Part shown: positions 45,817 to 57,060 of the stretch, one piece after another
Numbering within the stretch: position 1 is the stretch's first letter
Layout of the letters: each line of letters begins with the position of its first letter
NCBI RefSeq assembly: GCF_001632365.1
Contig: NW_024468553.1
Span: forward strand, 29,046 to 93,045
Origin: Laetiporus sulphureus 93-53
Taxonomy: Eukaryota; Basidiomycota; Agaricomycetes; Polyporales; Laetiporaceae
Length of the DNA stretch: 64,000 nt
Reading direction: 5' to 3'
The notes under the pieces: generated by a model
Told to the model about the DNA's origin: nothing
Databases searched by the model: none
The model's input: the letters and a program-made list of their open reading frames with translations, nothing else
Program-made: the position numbers and the translations under genes

Positions 45817-47402
45817 CCACAAAACTGTTGCAATGTTTGTAATGCTTGCATTGTTTGGCTTATATCTCGGGAACCAGAAAGGCTATATATGTAAACTTAC
45901 ATATTATTAGAAAGCTTATGATATGGGCTTTCAAATAACATTTAGATAAATTAAATCGGCTTCACCATTGTTGAGATATGAATTTTTCATTATAAAAAGC
46001 ATTGCAAAAACTTTGTGGCTGACAGTTCTGAAAATAAAAATGTGCCCTTGCAGAAGTTTGTTTGCTTTGAGGTTTGAGGTTTGAATTATATAATATTTGT
46101 TGAACTTCAACATGAGTCAATAAACACCAAACAGACTGTTAAACTTCAACACCATCATCATGAAAAAACTTTCTGCTACTCAAACTGCTCAAATTCTCTC
46201 TTTACTTGATCAAGGCCATTCTGCCAGACAGATTGCTCATCTGACTGGTATCCATTGCTTTAATATGTTCTGAATACACTCTGAACATTGTCCTGACATG
46301 CCTACATCTGGTTGAGGTCATCCTAGCAGGCACAATCCAGGAATCATATGCTATGCCACTCACCTTCTTCTCACTGAACAGGCAGATACTGCTGCTCAAG
46401 TGACAAAACTCCTCCAAGATGTTGTCAGTCAGTCTTTGTACATGGAGACTATGCATAGAAAGGTCAAAAGTGCTGGTCTAAGGCTGTGATAAAGCACAAA
46501 CACCCTCTTCTCTCTAAACATCATAAGAGAAAAAGACTGAAGTTTGCTGTTAGCCATAAGCACCAGACTGTGAAGGACTAAAATGGGGTTGTTTGTTCAG
46601 ATAAGATCAAAGTTAGCAGATATGGCTCACATGGGAGGAAATGGATGTGAAAGAAGCCAGAGGAGGGTTTCAGCGATAGGCTGGTAGAAGGGACACTCAA
46701 GTTTAGAGGTGAAACCTGATAATGTGGGGGTATATACTGGTAGGGATTGGATATGCTTGCAAGATGTATGGCAAGATGTATGTAGACCTTTATGTTTCTA
46801 TTCTGAAGAAATAACTTCAGAATAGCATAGAGAAATGGGGAAAAACTGTGAATAATGTAATATTTCAGCAACACAATGACCCCATGCACACCAGCAAGAA
46901 AGCCAAGAAGTGGCTAGAGGAGCATGGATTTAAGATTATGTATGGCCTGCATAGTTTTCAGATCTCAATCCTATAGAGCACCTCTGGCATCATCTCAAAA
47001 GAAGGCTGAAACAGGCAAAAATGCATTTGGAGGAATTATAAAACTTTAGAATAGGGTACAAAAGAAGTGAAGTGGTATTGAGGCTTCTGTCTATCAAAAT
47101 ATAATCAATAGCATGCCAGACAGGGTTAGAGATTTGTTGAGGACAAAGGGAGGGTGCACAAAGTACTGAAGTTTGAAATTTTTGTACATAAAATACTGTC
47201 AGTCACAAAACTGTTAAAATGCACTTTTTATAAAGAATAATTTATCTCAACAAAGATCAGGCCGATTTACTCCAGCTAAATAGCATTTGAAAGCTCATAT
47301 CATAGGCTTTCTAATGATATATAAGTTTAATATATAGCTACTCTGATTCCTAGATATAAGCCAAACAATGTGCCCATTGCAAACATTGCAACAGTTTTGT
47401 GG
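45817..47402 (+). mobile_element. Decayed Tc1/mariner-type transposon with long inverted repeats
   Basis: The ends are CCACAAAACTGTTGCAATGT at 45817 and its inverse up to 47402. The match continues inward, imperfectly, for about 200 bp on each side. Inside, the plus strand from 46160 reads MKKLSATQTAQILSLLDQGH followed by SARQIAHLTG, a paired-like helix-turn-helix. Near 46,860-47,010 it reads HNDPMHTSKKAKKWLEEHGF and then SDLNPIEHLWHHLKRR, the last part of the Tc1 DDE catalytic domain. Many stops and at least one frameshift interrupt the frame. The flanking TA could not be confirmed exactly. Length 1,586 bp fits the superfamily. Confidence 0.85.
46160..47165 (+). pseudogene. Tc1/mariner transposase remnant
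   Basis: The N-terminal helix-turn-helix and the C-terminal catalytic part are legible as given for the element. The first stop comes about 38 codons in, just after a frame-preserving stretch. Later pieces are in different frames, including a final KIYQ-like region ending near 47,165 before the right inverted repeat. It cannot encode an active enzyme. Confidence 0.82.
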
Positions 47403-47442
47403 ATCACTGTAATGCAATCTGCATTTTCAGCCACTGTGGTAA

Positions 47443-49368
47443 AATTGATTGCTCTTATTTGCCTTTAGTGGATGAGCCACAGCTTCAAGTGTGGCTGATG
47501 GTTTCTTGAGGGTGTTACATATGTTTCTATTGCCTGAGAAATGCATAGCAGAAGAGAAATATGATTAAAGGCTTCATAGAACATACTGAAGTATATAAAT
47601 GATTTATGCACAGCTTCAACAATGTTGACACTTTGATACCTAAACATGCATTATGGTGTATATTGCATGCTCATGCTTAACTTTGTAATGCTATTTTCTC
47701 ATTTCATCTATACAAGCAGAATAGATGAGACAATCTGTGTCTTCAGCCACCATGGTAAAATTCACATCCATATTTCGACTTTTTATAATGTTTGACCACA
47801 TGGATAATACATAGTACACTACATCTTCATGCCCTGCAATGAGAACATCATGCAAATTATTTTCCGGCTCAAAAAAGCGAAGATTTGAGGCTACAGGATG
47901 TCAGTCATCCAAATTCTCACACTTTAAGTTGTCACAAGGTGCAAATAAGACCAAATTATGACTTTTGCTGTTCATGCATCTAGCTAGTTGCATGAATGAC
48001 AAACATCATGGCTTGGCATTGTTCACACAATACTTTGAGCTAATCTCAATCCCATTCCTTTAAAATTGAAAAACCTTCTTTCTGAGGCTCTGTGACCTCA
48101 AAATATCATGCTTTTAGTCCAAAAAATGTTATTTTTGCTAACACACATAGAGCACTGGGTTTGAATCAGAGTGTGAATCTGACAGGTGGCTGATCCAAAT
48201 AAGTGCAAATATTCATGGCCAATCAGAGTGCTGTATCTGTGGTCAATATTCATCAAATCAATTGAATGCTTTCAGAACACTTCAAATATTTGCATTTCAT
48301 CATGTTTCACTGTATCTAATCTGGCCAACAATATACTATCATCTGAGTAATGTATCATTTAGCATTTTCTGAAGTTATGACACTTTTTATTCCTTGTTTA
48401 ACTAATAGTTGTTGCAATTAAGTTTTCAGCCACCTTAATTTTCACCGTTGCCCTTCTATCTTCAGATTGGCTGCTGCTATGCTCATGGATAATATAACAC
48501 TAGAAAGCCATTCTTTTCAGCTTTCAAATGAGTGTCTGTTGATTAGATATTTATGCTTTATTTTGAAGATATGTGCAATTCTATTAGGCTCACTCATTTA
48601 TACACTTTTATCACTAACAATCCAAAGCCTTCAAACCTACAAACCATAGTACTTGATTAATCAACCCTTTGTCCTAAGCACTGCCTTAAGGCATTAATGT
48701 AAACTTTTGATCAAACTTTGATGCACAAACCTGTCAATACCCTTTCATTTCTTTTTCAACTGCTTTTATAATTCTGTAATTTCTTTGAGTGGCCTCTCAT
48801 ACCTTGCTAATATGTTTTTGAGATGACTTCAAAGATGATGTATGAAATTAAGCTTTGATCAAGCCACGTTATAGTCTTAAGAGTATTCTCTTTAAGTCAT
48901 CTTCATGTCTGTTTAAATTATTATCTCCACACCTTTGCTATAATGCTTCAAGCCATGCTGAAGCTCAGTTGTCAGAATGGTAACATAAAGGTCAGAGTCA
49001 TCTTGTTATCAATCTTACAGATATACAGCCTCACATCATGAGTGATCTGTCATCATTTTCATAATACAGCAAATTTGAATCTGTATTCAGCCAGACAAGA
49101 TCTAGCCATGCTATGTTCAATATTTCAAAGTACCATTTGTATATGTAGTGCATCAGAGTTTGATCAAAAGCATACATACTATACAATACACTCAATGAAC
49201 ATGTTGAGTGTGATTATATTTATCTATAGCAGACTTTTAGCTTAATAAATAGTTGTGAGCCACTCAGAATTTGAAAATCAAGTCTAAGATAATGAAAATC
49301 TCTTTTGAGGCCACTGTGAGTATTTTGATACAGCTTAAAATGGCATGTATCTTGAAGTATCTTGCTAC
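47443..49368. repeat. Segmental repeat copy B (no element insertion)
   Basis: It matches copy A (41,160-44,220) in order and orientation but runs directly from gcttcaacaatg to ttgacactttg, where copy A carries the CACTG-family element and about 60 bp more. By eye the copies agree at most positions with scattered substitutions, many of them transitions. Confidence 0.82.
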
Positions 49369-51000
49369 GATCGTCTACATTGTGATATTTGCAGCATAAT
49401 TACCAGCTATAAGCTTGTAATTTTTCTTGTGGAGTTTAATGGAAGCAAGAATATCTTTTAAAACTGCTATCTTTACCTCATAATTCTGTTTCTCCTCTTT
49501 CAATTGATGAATAGCAATGTAATACTGGTTAGGATTAAGATCTAGACATGGGCTGACAATGAGACTGGCAGCTTCTACTTTCAGGTTTGCTTGCAGACCT
49601 GTTACATGTGAGCTGAGAGAAAGATAATGATTTTTTCACCAATTTTGATATGTGTTTCAACCTGCTCATGAGAGAACACCATCAAAACCTTGCTGCAGCC
49701 CTTACAACAAAATTGGCATTCTGTGCATCATCTCTTCCCTTTCAGCATAATGCAGTCTAAGTTCTTTCTGAAGCAACAGAAACACTGCTCTCATGATCTG
49801 CCATAGGCAATGTCACCAGAAATATCAGCAGCGATGATAGAAAGTGCATCGCTGACTATGCTGTCAGACTCAAAATCTGCTAATGTATTTCACTTCTCGA
49901 TGACAATAAGTGCAGGTTTGGATCCAGTGATGATGGTGACAGCATGCTGATGGCTTGCTGTCTGATGAAGGAGTGAGCTTCACATTTTTGCTAGGAGAAG
50001 ATAGTAAAAACATCAGTGAGACCTGATCCACTGACCACTATGGCATCAACAACAGTTTACCTGCCACTAATGTTGAGATCCTGGGCACCTGAGGCATGCT
50101 TGTCATCTCATCCATGGAGATCACAATCACAGAAGGTGGACTTTGCATTGAGAATGATATGACCTGGCAGGCCACTAGTAGGATGCTTTATGTCATCCTC
50201 GACTAGTGCTTTCTTGTTCACAGTGGGCATATGCTCCTCCACCTCCATCGCATCATTTATCACAATAGTGGCTCCAGATACAGTATGTGATCTGGATAGT
50301 ATAGAGGAAAACTTCTGAGAAGCTGGCAGTGAGCAGTTTGCATTCGGCATGTGCATCATGGTGTTCTATAGGTAAAGCATTGTCAATGAGCTGTCATTTC
50401 TAACATGGTGCGATTTTAGCTTATCGAATTTGTGATCAGGAACTGATGATATGTCAAATAGCTTTGTACTCTAGAGACAAGCTGGTGCATTCTGTGAGAG
50501 AGATAAGCAAATCACCAGATAATGAGATGCTGCATGAAATGGTGACCACTGCTGTCAAGTCTGCTTAAAAGATCTATAACTAAGCATTTGTTTGCATTGT
50601 CCAGTACCCTGCTCATCTGTATGTGCTTGCAAACATTGCTGTCATTCAAGTTACAGGCCATGGTCTGTGAGATCACATAAATGTGAGATGTTCAACAAGA
50701 GAAGCACGAGAACATTTGAGGTAGAGAACATGGCCAACAGGGCATCTTTAATAGGAAGTACATACTGTAGACCTAAAGGGGTGAGACAATCAAGCATTCA
50801 AAAATAGTCAACTGAGAACAATGATTAGTGCAAAAATGAATGAACAAATATCACTACCTCAAATATGAATGTGTGACCGTGAAGTGGCACTATGTCATGG
50901 TATGATGATCATGGTAGCAGCAGATAAGCTGCATCCTCACACAAACTATCCTATATGATCAGCATAGTGACATTCAATGCCTTCAATTGCATCCTGCCAG
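49369..51000 (-). pseudogene. Decayed transposon-like coding remnant
   Basis: The minus strand reads fragments across several frames. They include SDALSIIAADISGDIAYGRS, EQCFCCFRKNLD, and ECQFCCKGCSKVLMVFSHEQ (about 49,650-49,860). An open 83-codon stretch at 50,108-50,359 reads EEHMPTVNKKALVEDDIKHP. The cysteine pattern is reminiscent of proteins that accompany DNA transposons in mushroom genomes, but I cannot name the family. Stops are frequent. Confidence 0.35.
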
Positions 51001-51109
51001 CCATGGCATACAGCCATCATGAACACTACCAAGGTTCACGACATCCTGAAAGTGTATATTGAATGCTCTGAAAGAAAATCAAGGGCTGTAAATAGCTGAA
51101 TGGTGGATT

Positions 51110-51470
51110 CAACCAAGTTTCAGATAATGAAAAGCTCTTCTGAGGTCACTCTAAATATTTTAACACAGCTCAAAATGGAATATATCCTGCAGTATCATCA
51201 AGGTTCATGATATTGTGGGAGTGCCCAGGAAGCAGAAAGGGCATTGAGGGAGCCCTTATTGGTGGCCTCAACCAAGTTTCACATAATGAAAAGCTTTTTT
51301 GATATCACTCTGAATATTTCAACATAGCTCAAAATGACAGATATCTTGCAGTATCATCAAGGTTCATGACATTGTGGGGGAGGGTATTGAATGCCTTGAA
51401 AGAACATCAAAGAGCTTGAGGCCCTGCTTTGTGGTCTCAATCAAGTTTCAGGTAATGAAAAGCTCTTCTA
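51110..51470. repeat. Tandem repeat, about 160-170-bp unit, three partial copies
   Basis: Unit starts are near 51,110, 51,268 and 51,437, each with caaccaagtttca(g/c)ataatg or a variant, then gaaaagctcttct and atcatcaaggttcatga. It is the same family as 44,135-44,460. Confidence 0.78.
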
Positions 51471-52204
51471 CATATTACACATTGCAGACTCTGCAGAATT
51501 TCATATCATTGAAAAGGTGACACAGATATATACACTGAACTTTGCTGAATCTCACCCATAACATTATTATGTTACTCTCAAAACTGCTGCATCTTGAACA
51601 ATTACACCATTTTTGATTTCTGTTAATGAATAAAAACATACAATGTGGTGAATATTAATAATCAAATTATAAACTTAATTACGAAGAATGTCAGAACCTC
51701 TGAAATTGTTTCTGCCAGAAATGGCTCTCTTATCCAAGTTAGTTTACAAGAGTGCAGCTGGCCAATTTAGCGAAATTGTTCTGTCAAGTTAAGTTTCTCA
51801 AAAGCAATACAAAGCTCTCAAAATGGCCTTTTCTTAAGAGTCTCAGCATGTCAAATATGTTTACAAATGACTGATGAAAATACATAACTTTAACAATCAA
51901 GCATTCATCAGAAAAGGAAAGCAAGTTTAGCTTCATCCGTGTAAAAATTTCAGTGTGATATTCTATATTTTAGTCACTTACTATTCAACTTTAACAGTGA
52001 ATGCTATGAGCAGTTGCATCATTTATAGCAGTAGTTCAATGTAAGAGAACAATCATAAATTTAAGCATATCGCAATTGTAGCTTGAATGATTTACAGTAG
52101 TGAAATGATTAATATACATCTATGAAGATGATAATTTATAGTATTAGCACTCAGCAGTCGCTCCTGCCAGTAATGACCCTCTTGCACAAGTTTGGGTCAG
52201 CCAT
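51471..52204. other. AT-rich stretch with a short dispersed repeat
   Basis: A sequence of about 40 bp reading gaaattgtttctgccagaaa at 51,703 also occurs at 44,418. A related one lies near 52,155. No gene was recognised. Confidence 0.5.
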
Positions 52205-52431
52205 TTATGATACAAACCCCAGCTTGTATGCTCATTAGAAAAAAGATAACAAGGAGGAGCAAGAACAAAATGCTTATGTAGTAAGAAAACTTGAAGGAAG
52301 GGCTCTCTCCTAACCTGCGAACAGGAGCATAAAAAATCACTTTGTTTGGTACCCAAGGGGACAAAAGACGCTACATAGATGCTCTAAGTCCTCAGTTCTG
52401 TATCCATCCTTTCTTTGTATCTCAGAAATCA
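52205..52431 (-). repeat. Dispersed repeat, inverted copy of 40,589-40,830
   Basis: On the minus strand it reads tgatttctgagatacaaaga, then gagcatctatg, ggttaggagag and gagcatacaagc, matching the 40.6 kb copy in order with indels. Confidence 0.78.
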
Positions 52432-54254
52432 TAATGTGACATGTCAGCATTTTCCATCATAGTCACTGATCCCTTCGGTCATGTTCTGCCCACCATGTAA
52501 ATGCTCACCTGGATGGGCAAAAAAATGCCTATAATTTGAGCTTTGTATATTTTGCGCACAATTCATTCCTTACTGTACTTTCTGATGTAGCTCTATGGCC
52601 TGCAACATCATTGTTAAACAATGGCGAGTCACATAGTAGGTTCTTCATCTGTGGCACAGTAGCGCCTGGGCCATATATGTGGGAAGTCTGGTGCTTGTTT
52701 GTTTTGCACTTCAATCCTTATGCTCATCTTCTCATTGCTGTTATCAGGCTTGATGCTCTCACCATGGTGATTTTTCACCATCACATATGTGTGCTCCTAT
52801 TGCTGATATCACATTTCTGATCACCTATGATTGATGGACGCTGATCCTAGATTGCTGCCCTTGCACCCTGTAGCTTTTTCATAATGCTTTTCATCTGCCA
52901 TGAATAGCTGATTCTCTTTATGATTCTGTTTCATCTTGATGTTGTTGATTGATTAGTGTATACAGATCATGTGACTGTTGTCCTTGTTTGCTTCCTTCCT
53001 TCTCTGAACCCCTCATCTCGATTGCCTAAGGTTAGAGGGTTGCTAAACCCAGGCCCTGTTATCCTGCTCATCCTGGCTGTCTCTCTGTCTGCTTTCCCTC
53101 TTACGGTGAATAGTCAATTCTGTTCATGACACTGTTTCATCTCAACCTTCTTGTATTGATTCCCTTTATCATCATATGACATCAGCTCTATATTTTATTC
53201 TGCTTATCATTACTGCCAATACCAAAACCAATCCAGATGTTGCTGATCTCATTGATGGCATGTGCATAATGTAATAATGCTCATCGAAATGTTAACAGTA
53301 ATGGTTTATCAGGTTATAATCCCAATGGTAATGTTTGATCCACATGCAGGTATCCCATGATGTAATGATTATCATAACATATGCTATGGCACTCATTGTA
53401 ATGTCAATGATCCATGTGCATTTAGCTGTAATGCTAATGATAATATTCTATCTGTACAGGTATCCATGATGTAACATTGTATGCATATCACTACTTCTCT
53501 CTGCTCTTGCTCGGTCATGTCAATTCTGTTCATGGTATAGTCTTGACATTGTTGCATGCTTAGTGGATGCTGATCATGCTGTGCTCATCTTTGCCTCAAT
53601 CACCCAGGATTGGTGGTTGCTGACCCAGGCCCTTGTTGCCCGCTTTTTTTGTCCGACACAAATAGTTGATGCATACAGTATAGCCAGGGTACAGGATAGG
53701 CTGGATCTTCCCACAAACTTATCCAGATGAAGACTGATCATCCCTTTGTTATCCTCTTTAACTGCACTTGTTGCAGTCACTGTCGCAAACTGATGTGCTG
53801 CTCTAATTATGCAGGATTAATGAATGTTAATCCTTATCCTGGCTGTCACTGCTTATTATCTCGCTTTCATTTTCACTAAGTGATGCTGGAGCGCAATGCT
53901 GCCTCTGTTCTGTGTCATCATAGTTAACTTGTGATGTTCTTGCTTTTATGTTATTCCATGCTAGATGATCCTCGGGTGTGACGCTATTCTCATGCACATC
54001 ATATGGTGGACTCTGGTGTGATATTGTTCAGATCATGCTAGATGATCCTGGCATTCCTTATTTCTCAGCGGATTCACCGTTGAATTTTCCGTTGGCATTC
54101 CGGACATTCATCTTCATCTCATTCGCTGTTTCCTCTTTGTCTTGCAGAGGCTGTAAACATACTGCATGTACCTTGCATCATAGTGACATCACTTGCTTTG
54201 AGCAAAGCTAACTCTTGGTGGAGTGAACTGTTGTCTGTACTCAGTGCCTTGGCT
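52432..54254. other. Unassigned stretch with recurring short motif
   Basis: GC content is higher than in the core of the repeat block. Four loosely similar sites at about 52,832, 53,020, 53,600 and 53,805 carry ttgctaaacccaggccct-like sequence that reads LxxxNPGP or LxxxDPGP. They are spaced irregularly. Plus-strand open stretches (52,536-52,820 and 53,978-54,211) are unrecognised. This may be a decayed retroelement, but no reverse transcriptase motif is legible. Confidence 0.35.
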
Positions 54255-54851
54255 TTAGCAGCTATGGCCCTCATAGCATGCTGTGTCAGTGAGCTCTCTA
54301 TTCATAATGACCATGTGTCCATCCTGTGGTTGGCGCTTGTCTTTGAGGTCAAGGATATGGTTTTGAAGGATGCTCTCCTTCAGGTGTTGTTCATCCCATA
54401 CATCCTGGATGGTGGCTTCAAAGTTTCTTTTGTGTTTGTACATTTTGTGTCTGAGCACATTGTAGAGCTTCTTCAGCTCATTGTCAACCATCAACTTCAT
54501 GACAATGATAACCCATTCGTGGATGTGTTGGGGGACCTCTGGTAGAGCTGACTGCCTAATCGCATCCTCTATTAGGTTAAAAATGTGTTCATCAAACTCC
54601 CATGCAGAAGGGATGTATGTGGGGAATAAGGATGGGGTCGGGGATGTAAGTCCACCAACTTGTGATGCCGAGTCACCAGGATGAATGTATGGTACTGGAA
54701 ATTGTGTTGCGAGGCACGTGAGTGCTATTTGTGTGATTGTCATCATCTCTAAGTGCATCTTCAATCTGCTGAGCAAACATAGACATTTGTGCATGATTGG
54801 AATTGGATATTGCGATTGAGGGAATTTAGAAGATGTTGTTGTGAGGGTCAA
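54255..54851 (-). CDS. Hypothetical 198-codon frame next to gag remnant
   Basis: This is the longest uninterrupted frame in the AT-rich block. It reads a central LPEVPQHIHEWVIIVMKLMV and a helical, Lys-rich C-terminal half (NELKKLYNVLRHKMYKHKRN). No family was recognised. It lies downstream of, and on the same strand as, the gag remnant at 55,430-57,060. It might be part of that element or of another one. Expression is unknown. Confidence 0.3.
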   Translation of the reverse strand: MTLTTTSSKFPQSQYPIPIMHKCLCLLSRLKMHLEMMTITQIALTCLATQFPVPYIHPGDSASQVGGLTSPTPSLFPTYIPSAWEFDEHIFNLIEDAIRQSALPEVPQHIHEWVIIVMKLMVDNELKKLYNVLRHKMYKHKRNFEATIQDVWDEQHLKESILQNHILDLKDKRQPQDGHMVIMNRELTDTACYEGHSC

Positions 54852-55429
54852 TAAGCCCCTGTTGTATCAGATGATGTCTGAGTTCTTCTCCTCAGAGTTG
54901 TGAGTAGAAAAAGTCATAGATGATCTCAAAACGTTCAGGATCTTCTTCTTTGATTCGAGCTAAGCTTTCCCAGTATTTGAGGTTCTCGATTGATTCAGTT
55001 TCTAGTAGCCAGAATGGGGCATAGTGAATAATGTAGTGGGTGAAGTTTGGCTGATAGTGATATAGCATGAGTGGTGATAATCATACGAGTGGTTGGTAGA
55101 TGAAATATGCTGTAGAAGTTTGGAGGTGGATCCTTGATGATGTGGGGCTGGGATGGTGTGGGGTATGTCTGCCCGAATGACGTGAATTTGGAGATAGAGG
55201 ACTATTTCCCCAACTTGGAATGGTAGTCTGAGTGACTAGTTGACTTCTCCATTTGCTGATTGCATATTGAGCTTTATGGTAGAATTGTAGATTAGTTCGA
55301 GTGAGTGGCACACTTCCTCCGACATGGCTACAATCTGACAACCTGGATCTAGTATGGCTTCCACTCGCTCCTTGTTGTCGACTAATGTGACTATCAAGTG
55401 AAGTGCATGCAAGTCCTTTATGACTGTTA

Positions 55430-57060
55430 GCTGCTCGGCTCATCTCTGTTGTGGACATGGTTCAAATATGCATCATAAGAATTGGGGATGATTGAGCCTG
55501 TGGTCGCTAGAGGCTCTCCATGACAGGTGAACTCCTCTTCCTGCCTGACTGTGATCACTCCATCTTTGGCTGATGCTAAGATCAATGCCATTCCGGTAGT
55601 ACTTGGAGGTACAACATACTTGGGGTGTACATGCTTCTCAGTATTTGTTTCGTGTGTGTGGCGATATCGAAAGCAGTTCCTCCATTGACAAGGGTTACTG
55701 AGGATGCCTTCATTGACCATTCAAAAACCATATTTGCTAGATTGGTGGTGCATTATGATGGGCCACATCACGCGCTCCTGGCTTCAGTGCTTGACCAAAG
55801 TTACGCATGTTTGGCAGGACGTAGAGGTGTCTCTTGCTGCTCAGAATGGATGCTCTGGTGCACTTTCTTTGACTGGTGCAGGTGTACTAGAAGGACTTTC
55901 ATTAGTTTTCTCTATTCTCATTGAAGGTTTCTGCAGCTCAGATGCCTCCATCTGCGCTGGCTTTGTTGCCACTCCTGCTGGTCACCTAGGTGGCATATGA
56001 ATGCTGTCAAATACCGGCCTTGACCTTTTGAGATCGTGCAACTCATGCTCCAGTGCTTCAATTCTATCATCTGCTCTAAGAGAGAATGAGTTGGCTTTGT
56101 CTGATGAGACCTCGAATAGGTTTGCTGCTGAAACTGATGCAGTAACCAGTGTTTGGTTGCATCCGTGCCACTCGTAGATCTGATTGTGAATGGTGATTCC
56201 TGGAATATTGTGAGGTATGAAGGTTCCATTTGGTAGGATGACCTTTCCAGCTGCAAGACGACAACTTGCATACACATTTACCACTTTTAATATCTTCTTC
56301 AATGTGCTTGCAGGTTCCTATCATTGCCCCTGCTTCTCTGCAGTAGTGGCAATATCTGTTCACATTCTCATTTGCAACTGGTGGCTTTTCTGCCACTGTA
56401 GACTGTGTGCTGCCATCGACTTGGCTATCCCTCCCATTGCTGTGACTGTGAGCATTTGTATGGATTTGACTAGGCTTTCTATTAACAATGAGATGTTCTC
56501 ACTTTTGATACCCGTCACTCTATTAGCTGGAGTAGTCGATGCTGCCTTGACCATTGATGGCCCCATGCTAGTTTCATGCAGGACAAACTTGGCCACTTCG
56601 TTAACATTGTTGACAGGGTATGGATCGTCAGGATAATGATTGGGCTGCTGTTACATTCTGACTCGGAGATGCAGTTTTTGCTGATTAGGAATGATGTGAT
56701 TGCTAGAAACTCTCTGTGATAGTTTCCTAGCTCTGCAATCATCTGTATTCCGAGACGGGCACACTCCCTGATTAATAGATCCATATCCTGGACCTCTCAT
56801 TTCCACTCTGTATCTGCACCAGGGTACAGCTCCTGAATTGCTTGCTTCAAGTCACGGTACATTTTCAAGAGGTCGATGTATTCTGAAAGCGATTCTACGA
56901 GATCAGCGACGTCGATATTAAGGTAGTGTTTTACCCACAGCTTTTTGTTGGCTTCATTGGTGATTGGACAATGGTTAAAGAGAATTTTGAGGTTATCAAA
57001 GAATCGAAATAGTGTTCTTAGCCGGAACGAATACTGATGCCAATCGATCACCTCAGAATG
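55430..57060 (-). pseudogene. Ty3/gypsy-type retrotransposon gag remnant
   Basis: On the minus strand, 57,051-56,797 reads RLRTLFRFFDNLKILFNHCP and LSEYIDLLKMYRDLKQAIQE then LYPGAD. Next comes LLIRECARLGIQMIAELGNY followed by ITSFLISKN (56,784-56,515), then AKFVLHETSMGPSM. A cysteine-rich knuckle RYCHYCREAGAMIGTCKHIE comes next, then GKVILPNGTFIPHNIPGITI and, at 55,640-55,590, KYVVPPSTTGMALILAS. This order of blocks is that of gag proteins of gypsy-type elements in Agaricomycetes. The frame breaks repeatedly by stops and shifts. Neither LTRs nor pol domains were recognised. Confidence 0.72.

Noticed and set aside
52536..52820. Plus-strand 94-codon hydrophobic frame as a membrane protein
   Set aside because: Hydrophobicity follows from T-rich DNA, and there is no start context, family or continuation.
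54183..54545. Plus-strand 120-codon frame opposite the 198-codon minus frame
   Set aside because: It overlaps the longer minus-strand frame and has a Leu/Val-rich composition typical of a reverse-strand shadow.
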